Assembly: GCA_002480565.1 (NCBI GenBank)
Contig: DLCK01000092.1
Coordinates: 1 to 64,000, forward strand
Direction of reading: 5' to 3'
DNA from: Phycisphaerales bacterium UBA7800
GTDB taxonomy: Bacteria > Planctomycetota > Phycisphaerae > Phycisphaerales > Phycisphaeraceae
DNA: 64,000 nt
Made by a program: the position numbers and the translations under genes. Below the pieces are notes generated by a model. That model worked only from the letters and a program-made list of their open reading frames with translations. It made no database searches and had not been told where the DNA came from. Positions 1-5,715 of this stretch are shown one piece after another. Numbering within the stretch: position 1 is the stretch's first letter; every line of letters starts with the position of its first letter.

Positions 1-58
1 TTATGGGCAGTGAAACAAGCTGGTTTATCGCTTCGATCGACTGATACTAATCCCGCTT
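1..58 (+). rRNA. 3' end of 23S ribosomal RNA (partial)
   Basis: The first ~58 bases resemble the 3' terminus of bacterial 23S rRNA: the block GATCGACTGATACTAAT corresponds to the conserved GGTACTAAT-type segment just before the last helix of 23S, and the following CCCGCTTA could be the strand pairing with the 5' end of the molecule. Only this tail is in the window, so the call rests on one conserved block and the exact 3' end is uncertain. No 5S rRNA is visible downstream. Confidence 0.55.
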
Positions 59-84
59 ACAACTCGTGCGTTGAAGCTCATTGA

Positions 85-106
85 GCACCGGATGTCAATC
101 CGGTGC
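85..106. repeat. Palindromic REP-like element, copy A
   Basis: Perfect 9-bp inverted repeat GCACCGGAT / ATCCGGTGC around a 4-base loop GTCA. It is the reverse-complement orientation of the element at 133-154 and resembles the imperfect one at 4381-4402, which suggests a dispersed family with a TGAC/GTCA loop. It lies within 50 bases of the rRNA end, so it could also act as a terminator, but no T-tract follows. Confidence 0.6.
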
Positions 107-132
107 AAGTGCCTTGATCAACAGTCTGACCT

Positions 133-154
133 GCACCGCATTGACATGCGGTGC
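133..154. repeat. Palindromic REP-like element, copy B
   Basis: Perfect 9-bp inverted repeat GCACCGCAT / ATGCGGTGC with loop TGAC. Compared with copy A the seventh base changes in both arms (GGAT to GCAT), a compensatory change that preserves the stem. The flanking CTCAAT is shared, in inverted form, with copy A. Confidence 0.6.
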
Positions 155-231
155 TCAATTAAGCACGAGGTTTTAACGTGATTGGTATGACTCGTTGTGT
201 GTGTGATTTTTGAAAAAGCAGGTTCAATAGC

Positions 232-250
232 CGCGAGCTGACAGCTCGCG
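232..250. repeat. Short perfect palindrome with GAC loop
   Basis: Perfect 8-bp stem CGCGAGCT / AGCTCGCG with a 3-base loop GAC. The loop resembles the TGAC loops of the elements at 85-106 and 133-154 although the stem is different. No T-tract follows, so a Rho-independent terminator is unlikely. Confidence 0.5.
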
Positions 251-486
251 CGTCATCCACGGGGCAATACACTTGAACGAAAAACAAACTATAACGGACA
301 AATTAACAAATAGGACTATTGCGAGATCAGCTCAAAGAGCGACATGGTATTCAAAAAGATCAATCACCATTCAAAGTGTCCGCAGGATCGATCAGGAAAC
401 TTTAGACGGTTTGCTGACCCAATGAACCCTCAGAAAATCAATGATTACCAAAAGTTAGTGATTCGAGAATGCTTTACGTTTTTGAA

Positions 487-1005
487 CTACTTTGCTTGCC
501 GACCAAGCACACGCAATATGCTCGGTTGAAGCAGCCACAAAAGGCATCCAGGTCGACGTAGATGTCCGGCACAAGTCCTTTCAAGCTCCAACTGCATGGC
601 ACCAGATTTCTTGAGAACCATCATGGGTGATATCACATCAGTGGCGTTTTGTGACGTACACAAATATTGAGCCAACTGCGTAAAAGTGGGCTCATGACCG
701 ACAATCATCACGTGATCAACTGGATGCATTTCAAGGGTTTTGATAATTGCAAGCAAGTCTTCCTGAGCAAGACTGTTTTCTACATGCACCGACACATCCA
801 GAATCTCAGACGCCATTTGTGCCGTCTGGAGCGCTCGAAGCTTTGGACTGGTAAGAATTACATCCACATCCATACAACAGGTTGCTAGCCCTATCAAAGC
901 CTGTTGAGTCCGTTGGACGCCTTTTGAAGTGAGTTTACGCTCAGCATCAAGCATGATGCCATCACGTATTTGCGCAATACCATGTCGCAGAAGTGTAAGT
1001 TTCAT
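487..1005 (-). CDS. sixA: SixA-like phosphohistidine phosphatase (histidine phosphatase superfamily)
   Basis: A 172-residue cytoplasmic protein of the histidine phosphatase superfamily. The N-terminal LLRHG signature (residues 5-9) supplies the nucleophilic His8, TSPKLRALQTA near residue 52 provides the conserved Arg57, and VGHEP near residue 102 supplies the second catalytic His104. SixA-type enzymes remove phosphate from phosphohistidine on HPt domains or the nitrogen PTS; which target applies here cannot be read from the sequence. The length and compact form fit SixA (about 160 residues) rather than phosphoglycerate mutases. It is transcribed in the same direction as the DUF47-PiT phosphate pair, 92 bases downstream of PiT, so it may be the last gene of a phosphate-related unit. 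The last ~20 residues are rich in Leu and Arg and match nothing known to me. Confidence 0.85.
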   Translation of the reverse strand: MKLTLLRHGIAQIRDGIMLDAERKLTSKGVQRTQQALIGLATCCMDVDVILTSPKLRALQTAQMASEILDVSVHVENSLAQEDLLAIIKTLEMHPVDHVMIVGHEPTFTQLAQYLCTSQNATDVISPMMVLKKSGAMQLELERTCAGHLRRPGCLLWLLQPSILRVLGRQAK

Positions 1006-1097
1006 TTGCCCCGAACCTTCCCATCATGTCTTGTTTGCACAACCACGAAAGTGACAGTGCAAACATACTGGGATCACGGCAGGCCTGACTGGTAACA

Positions 1098-2552
1098 TCA
1101 AGCCCCGACAAAGAGACGAAGGCCATAGAAAAAGACAATCGCCAAACCTGCACCCGCTGGAAGTGTCACGACCCATGAAATCACGATATCGCGAATGGTG
1201 TTTAAGTTCAAGGCACTTAAGCCCCTTGCTAAGCCAACGCCCAGCACGGCACCGACGAGTGTATGCGTCGTGGAGATGGGCAATTTCAGCTTTGAAGCGA
1301 TCACAATCGTGGTGGCAGCACCAAACTCGGCAGCAAAACCACGCGTAGGTGTCAGTTCAGTGATGCGTTTACCAATGGTCTCAATCACACGCCAACCCCA
1401 TGTCGCCAAACCGATTACAATACCGGCACCACCAAGGAGTAAGATGCGTGGATCAACGTTTGCTTCGGCCAGTATCTTGCCCTCTTTGGCTGTCGAAATG
1501 ACCGCAGCCAAAGGACCGACCGCATTAGCCACATCATTGGCACCATGGGCAAAGGCGACAAAACAGGCTGAAAGAATCTGCAGATACACAAAGATCCGTT
1601 CCACAGCAGCATGCTGCGAGGCCTGGGTTGAGAGTTTGGGCTGGACTTGATTCTGTTTTTCTTCCTGCTCCCGATTGATCCGATCTGCCAAATCATCAAG
1701 GTTTTGAAGTAATTCGGAGGCTTCACTGACATACTCATCTTCGGTCTGATGCTTGATTCGACGCAGATGCTTACGTGCTTTGCGAAGGGCTCGACTCACA
1801 GACGTTTCGTGAAATGCCTGAACCGGTATAGCCAAACCTTCGTTCTTGAGCAGGCGAACCAAAAAGGCTGAAATCACCGCAGCAATCAGGCCTACGCCAC
1901 ACGCCACTGCCGTTGCCATCCCAGGCGACATATCCAAATGCAGATGCTTAAGACCTTTAAAAACCATCACAAAGGTCAAAATCACAAACACCATAAAGAC
2001 CAGAAACGGCGTCAGTCGCTTGGCAGCAATGACCGGATTGTCGCTTCGAAAAATCTGTTTATGCAGGATACGGAAAATCACAAAGCTGATAAAGCCAGCA
2101 AGTACAGGTGAAACCACCCAACTTGAAACGATACCCGCAACGACCTTCCACTGAACAGCGTCAACACCCTTGTACACGACGCCAAAACCCACAATCGCAC
2201 CTACAATTGAATGCGTTGTGGAGACTGGCCAGCCAAAATAGGACGCCAATTGCAACCATGCCCCCGCTGCCAGTAATGCCGCAAGCATACCCAGCATGAA
2301 ACTTCGCGTATCATTTTCAAATAAACTTGTATCAATGATGCCTTTACGCACAGTATCCGTCACATGCATGCCGACAAAATATGCCCCGGCAAACTCAAGG
2401 ACAGCTGCGCATAACACGGCTCGACGAAGCGTCAATGCACCCGAGCCCACCGATGTCCCCATCGCGTTAGCGACATCGTTGGCACCAATATTCCATGCCA
2501 TATAAAAGCCAAAGCAGATGGCAAGCGCTGTGATCAGAGTCGTGGGTTCCAT
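1098..2552 (-). CDS. pit: PiT-family inorganic phosphate transporter
   Basis: A 484-residue integral membrane protein that takes up phosphate with protons or sodium. The family hallmark GANDVANA occurs twice, near residues 23-30 in the first half and again as HGANDVANAVGP around residue 340, reflecting the inverted duplication of PiT carriers. Each half also carries the PISTTHT/PVSTTHS loop. The halves are linked by a charged cytoplasmic stretch around residues 240-320 that includes a probable coiled coil. The start follows an AGGA sequence. The DUF47 gene lies 18 bases upstream on the same strand, an arrangement repeatedly seen for PiT and its PhoU-like partner. Family assignment is firm; substrate preference (phosphate or metal-phosphate) is inferred. 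Confidence 0.95.
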   Translation of the reverse strand: MEPTTLITALAICFGFYMAWNIGANDVANAMGTSVGSGALTLRRAVLCAAVLEFAGAYFVGMHVTDTVRKGIIDTSLFENDTRSFMLGMLAALLAAGAWLQLASYFGWPVSTTHSIVGAIVGFGVVYKGVDAVQWKVVAGIVSSWVVSPVLAGFISFVIFRILHKQIFRSDNPVIAAKRLTPFLVFMVFVILTFVMVFKGLKHLHLDMSPGMATAVACGVGLIAAVISAFLVRLLKNEGLAIPVQAFHETSVSRALRKARKHLRRIKHQTEDEYVSEASELLQNLDDLADRINREQEEKQNQVQPKLSTQASQHAAVERIFVYLQILSACFVAFAHGANDVANAVGPLAAVISTAKEGKILAEANVDPRILLLGGAGIVIGLATWGWRVIETIGKRITELTPTRGFAAEFGAATTIVIASKLKLPISTTHTLVGAVLGVGLARGLSALNLNTIRDIVISWVVTLPAGAGLAIVFFYGLRLFVGA

Positions 2553-2570
2553 TGCGTATCCTGAAAAAAT

Positions 2571-3245
2571 CTACTTGCGTTCCAACGTCATGCGAATCTG
2601 GTTGGCAACCAGTTCTGAAAGCTTCGATACCATTCCAAGTTCTTCAATCAAACGCTGAAGTAGATTAAACTCAGACTTTTTAAGCGACGCTTCTTCCTGA
2701 TAAATCAAGCCCAGGAATTTCCAACCAAACTTGCTGGCTTCGTATTCCTTGCGAGCCACCTGTTCGACGAGGTCTTTGACTTTCTCAGCTTCACTGCCAC
2801 TAAAGGCATACTCGATGAGTTCATCAATCTGCTCGACAATTTGATGAGACAACTTATAGGCTTCGAAATTGATCTGAACGTATTTTTTAAGTTCATCAGC
2901 CAAGACCTGGGGAATCGTAAAGCTCACCAAAGAAAGCAGATGCCCGGTGCGTTCACAACATCCGGCAATACGGTCTTGCGTGATGAGCAATTCCAAAAGA
3001 TCACGCCGATCAATCGGCATAAACAGGCTCTTAGGCAAGTGGTTACGGATGTCATCACGAACCAGATCCGCTTTGTATTCAGCATCACTAATCCGCGGGC
3101 GAAGCTCTTGAACTTCGTCAAAACGTCCTGCCAAGTATGCATCGGTTACCTGTTGTGTCAGGTCAATGCATGAAGCAACCTTGTTCATATGGGCTTGAAT
3201 GGGGCCAAATGGTGAACGTCCAAAAAGGCTGGCTATGGTTCGCAT
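2571..3245 (-). CDS. DUF47 family PhoU-like regulator of PiT
   Basis: A 224-residue all-helical protein of the DUF47 (TIGR00153) family, distantly related to PhoU. Members are found next to PiT genes and are thought to gate or regulate the carrier. The N-terminal FGRSPFGPIQAHM matches the usual family start, so the ATG at 3245 with an upstream AGGAGA is preferred to a TTG ten codons earlier. Acidic and basic clusters such as ISDAEYKADLVRDDIR around residues 53-68 match the metal-binding helix bundles of the family. It precedes the phosphate transporter with an 18-base gap, so the two are almost certainly co-transcribed. Confidence 0.9.
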   Translation of the reverse strand: MRTIASLFGRSPFGPIQAHMNKVASCIDLTQQVTDAYLAGRFDEVQELRPRISDAEYKADLVRDDIRNHLPKSLFMPIDRRDLLELLITQDRIAGCCERTGHLLSLVSFTIPQVLADELKKYVQINFEAYKLSHQIVEQIDELIEYAFSGSEAEKVKDLVEQVARKEYEASKFGWKFLGLIYQEEASLKKSEFNLLQRLIEELGMVSKLSELVANQIRMTLERK

Positions 3246-3361
3246 AACGTGGGTGTCTCCTGCCAAACGTGGCAATAGGATAGCTGCAAATGCCTGTTTA
3301 TGAAAATCCGGTTAAGCTTTTTAAATTTTGCACACGCCAAATGCGATATCATCTGGACGAA

Positions 3362-3745
3362 TTACTCAGATACACTGGAAGCCTCGCCGGGGAGATTCCA
3401 TAGATATGGCCAACTATAGATGCCTGTGTCATGCCCATCTGAGAAGATGATTCGCAATGCGTAATGCCCCACCGGCTCAACATTCTCAATCGTCAAATCC
3501 TTACTGGAACCCACTGCCCCAGCAGGCAGCACCGTCAACGGGTTCCGAGCCATCTCCTCACGCAACTGCCGAGCATCGGCTGAGGGCGACTGCTTACGTA
3601 GTAACACCACACTGTAAAACTTCACCGACCCGTCGGACCACTGAATCGTGATCCCACGATCACGTTTCACATCCAGGTGTTTAGGCGTCACATTGAGTTT
3701 CGGGCTGCATTCCATAGATGAGAATGATAAGCGTCCAGCGATCAC
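3362..3745 (-). CDS. DUF971 family protein (GBBH-like N-terminal domain)
   Basis: A 127-residue protein whose residues ~23-120 form a DUF971 domain, also found at the N terminus of gamma-butyrobetaine hydroxylase and in some Mrp/ApbC iron-sulfur carriers. Supporting motifs are the ITIQWSDG segment near residue 33 and the SDGHDTGIYSWPYLWNL stretch near the C terminus. Stand-alone copies have no proven function, though zinc or Fe-S related roles have been proposed. Initiation at a GTG (3745) or an ATG ten codons in (3715) are both possible; neither has a clear ribosome-binding site. Its 5' side faces the 88-bp repeat at 3810-3899 and the divergent ferredoxin gene. Confidence 0.8.
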   Translation of the reverse strand: MIAGRLSFSSMECSPKLNVTPKHLDVKRDRGITIQWSDGSVKFYSVVLLRKQSPSADARQLREEMARNPLTVLPAGAVGSSKDLTIENVEPVGHYALRIIFSDGHDTGIYSWPYLWNLPGEASSVSE

Positions 3746-3809
3746 CCCACAAGGGCGGAGTCTTTATATCCAGGACAAATAGATAATACAGGGATTGGGT
3801 TCATTTAAA

Positions 3810-3899
3810 AAAACCGCTTGCGGTTTAGCAGTACCGGCGAGACTCGAATAGATTTAGGTGTCAAACAATTTCTTGGAGCGCTAAACCGCAAGCGGTTTT
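3810..3899. repeat. BIME-like 88-bp element with inverted palindromic ends, copy 1
   Basis: A 90-base element bounded by perfect inverted repeats: AAACCGCTTGCGGTTTAGC at 3811-3829 and its exact complement at 3880-3898. Each end is itself a 7-bp palindrome (AAACCGC/GCGGTTT) with an asymmetric centre, TT on the left and AA on the right. The interior begins GTACCGGCGAGACTCGAATA. A second copy with the same ends and a similar interior is at 9170-9256, and a lone right end is at 15341-15361. It occupies the region between two divergent genes, DUF971 and the ferredoxin. Confidence 0.8.
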
Positions 3900-3914
3900 G
3901 ATACCATTAAGATC

Positions 3915-4328
3915 ATGAACACACCGCCCCCGCCTTTAACTGACAAAACCAATCTCCTGCAAACGGCACAGTCACTGGGGATCAATGACACGCGCAGGCA
4001 CATCCTGCTTTGCTGCGATCAAACCAAACCCAAGTGCTGTGATAAACAACTGAGCCTTGAAGCATGGGACTACCTTAAAACCCGACTCAAAGAACTTGGA
4101 CTCTCCGAACAAGGCGGCATCTTCCGAACCAAAGCCAACTGCCTGCGCATTTGTATGGATGGTCCAATTGCAGTGGTCTATCCCGAAGGGGTCTGGTACG
4201 CCCGATGCACCCCGCCAGTGCTTGAACGCATCATTCAAGAGCATCTCATCGCTGGCAAAGTCGTCGAAGACTATCGTATCTTGACTCACCCGTTAAAATG
4301 TTCAGACTCTGATGCATCACAAGTCTAA
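3915..4328 (+). CDS. Thioredoxin-like [2Fe-2S] ferredoxin
   Basis: A 137-residue soluble electron-transfer protein of the thioredoxin-fold [2Fe-2S] ferredoxin family (related to the NuoE C-terminal domain and Shethna-type ferredoxins). The domain spans about residues 28-115. Cysteines at 33/34 and 41/42 form the first pair, and NCLRIC (Cys76, Cys80) the second, followed by the typical MDGPIAVVYPEGVWY strand. The spacing agrees with the family, although the first pair is unusual in having doubled cysteines. The first ~25 residues are Pro-rich and probably flexible. It is expressed divergently from the DUF971 gene, from a short region largely filled by a repeat element. The redox partner is unknown. 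Confidence 0.85.
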   Translation: MNTPPPPLTDKTNLLQTAQSLGINDTRRHILLCCDQTKPKCCDKQLSLEAWDYLKTRLKELGLSEQGGIFRTKANCLRICMDGPIAVVYPEGVWYARCTPPVLERIIQEHLIAGKVVEDYRILTHPLKCSDSDASQV

Positions 4329-4380
4329 TTGACCACCTCACAGATACACTGCTGAATTTTGAGTATCATCTACTGAACCT

Positions 4381-4402
4381 GCACCGGATTGACATCCTGT
4401 GC
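4381..4402. repeat. Degenerate palindromic REP-like element
   Basis: GCACCGGAT, loop TGAC, then ATCCTGTGC: the same plan as the elements at 85-106 and 133-154 but with one mismatched pair in the stem. It lies between the ferredoxin stop and the heptamer array ahead of the MBL-fold gene. The repeat of a 22-base pattern in three places supports a family. Confidence 0.5.
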
Positions 4403-4420
4403 TTAACCCCATGATCCTTA

Positions 4421-4487
4421 ACTCACTACTCACTACTCACTACTCACTACTCACTACTCACTACTCACTACTCACTACTCACTACTC
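4421..4487. repeat. Heptamer tandem repeat (ACTCACT, about 9.5 copies) abutting a start codon
   Basis: An uninterrupted array of the 7-base unit ACTCACT runs for about 66 bases and stops one base before the ATG of the MBL-fold gene at 4488. There is no purine-rich ribosome-binding site between the array and the start codon, so the array is the whole untranslated leader or overlaps the promoter. Such arrays change length by slippage; because it is outside the reading frame, length change would alter leader or promoter spacing rather than the protein. Confidence 0.9.
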
Positions 4488-5120
4488 ATGATTATCAAAT
4501 CCTTTGCATTAAGTGACTGGCAGACCAACTGCTTCGTCGTCCACTCCCAAGACTCCAAAGACTGCTGGATCGTCGATTGTGGTTTTGAACCTACAGCACT
4601 GTTGGACTACATCACCGACAATGACCTTCATCCAGTCCGGATTGTGTTGACGCATGCTCATGTGGATCACATTGGATCGTTGGAGCACATCCATGAGCTT
4701 TGGCCGGACGTGCCGATTTTGATTCATGAAGATGAGAAGAAATTTCTGGATGACCCCACGCTCAACCTGTCCGCATTTACAGGCATGCCGATAGTTGCAC
4801 CCGCTGCAACCAAGCTCCTTAAGCATGGTGACATTATGAGTTTCAATGATCAGGAATTTGAAGTCCGACACACCCCCGGACACTCTCCGGGCGGGATCGC
4901 ATTGATACATCACGCCTCCAAGCAGGCGATTGTCGGCGACACCCTCTTTGCCAACTCCATCGGTCGCACCGACTTCCCAACATCCGACATTCATCAACTC
5001 ATGGAAAGTATTCATAGCCAACTGATGAACCTGCCTGACGACATGACCATCTACCCCGGTCACGGCCCATCGAGCAGCATCGGCAACGAACGCGTGAACA
5101 ATCCGTTTCTCAAAAACTAA
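4488..5120 (+). CDS. MBL-fold metallo-hydrolase (glyoxalase II-like)
   Basis: A 210-residue soluble metallo-beta-lactamase-fold hydrolase. THAHVDHIG (HxHxDH at residues 56-61) is the main dinuclear metal site; HTPGHSPG around residue 126 supplies the third His, GDTLF near 150 the bridging Asp, and YPGHG near 188 the last His. The IGRTDFP segment is typical of the YcbL/glyoxalase II-like subgroup, which often hydrolyses thioesters such as S-lactoylglutathione; the natural substrate here is not known. The start is fixed by the family pattern MIIKSFALSDWQTN. There is no Shine-Dalgarno: a heptamer array lies immediately upstream. No operon partner follows. Confidence 0.88.
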   Translation: MIIKSFALSDWQTNCFVVHSQDSKDCWIVDCGFEPTALLDYITDNDLHPVRIVLTHAHVDHIGSLEHIHELWPDVPILIHEDEKKFLDDPTLNLSAFTGMPIVAPAATKLLKHGDIMSFNDQEFEVRHTPGHSPGGIALIHHASKQAIVGDTLFANSIGRTDFPTSDIHQLMESIHSQLMNLPDDMTIYPGHGPSSSIGNERVNNPFLKN

Positions 5121-5715
5121 GCATCAGCCAATAAGCAATGGTCGTTTGTCACAGCCCCCTCCCCTTGTGATTCCGACACCTATAAAATATAGCAAATTAA
5201 TAGCAATGAGTCGTAGCCAGCGTTTTTCACTGTGTTAAAGCCTATGACTCACACATATCTTCCCAACGGCTCGCTTTTTTCGGTCAACCCGCCATTATTG
5301 AACACAAATCAAGTTATTCAAGTTACTTGTTTACAAAATCAATCCCAATAAAAACCGTTTTTTATCAAAAAATACTTCCCAGTATCATTGACAAAGCTAT
5401 ATTGCTATGCATATGCTTTACAAACTTTCTGGTTTTCGGATGATTCGCTGCCGATACATCTAAACTATTTGTCAACGATCAACATGCGTAAGAAAAAACA
5501 GGACTCAATATATCAACCCAGCCATGTCACATCGCTGGACCCTTGAAGCAGGAAGACGCTGATTCCTGCTGATTTGATTTGAATACCTCAAACGGCAAAC
5601 CAGTTCACTGGCAAGCTGTTCGATGTCTCGGATTCAACAAAAGAGACACGCTATCGGTGCGCTGATTATTCGCGACTGTCCACATATTCACCTTTGTCTT
5701 TGTCAGGAGAAACGC
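5121..5715. other. Long AT-rich leader region upstream of the GH5 gene
   Basis: Nearly 600 bases without a supported gene. It is more AT-rich than its neighbours. It contains a weak sigma70-like pair, TTGACA at 5388-5393 and TATGCT at 5412-5417 (18-base spacer), and an 8-bp hairpin AGCAGGAA/TTCCTGCT at 5547-5570. If the promoter is real, the GH5 transcript has a leader of about 300 bases that includes the hairpin. An upstream in-frame ATG at 5623 exists but is ignored for the reasons given with the GH5 gene. Confidence 0.35.

Larger units (their letters stand above)
59..486. other. Intergenic region after the 23S tail, no gene seen
   Basis: About 430 bases between the rRNA tail and the 3' end of the SixA-like gene. 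It holds three perfect short palindromes (listed separately). No 5S rRNA or tRNA signature was found. A 61-codon open frame at 344-529 on the plus strand has no ribosome-binding site or recognisable sequence and overlaps the end of the neighbouring gene, so it is not called. Confidence 0.5.

Noticed and set aside
344..529. 61-codon open frame on the plus strand
   Set aside because: No ribosome-binding site, no recognisable sequence and overlap with the 3' end of the SixA-like gene.
4421..4487. Possible CRISPR-like array
   Set aside because: A simple 7-base tandem repeat without spacers; no cas genes in the window. The 138-bp TPR units are also coding repeats, not CRISPR.
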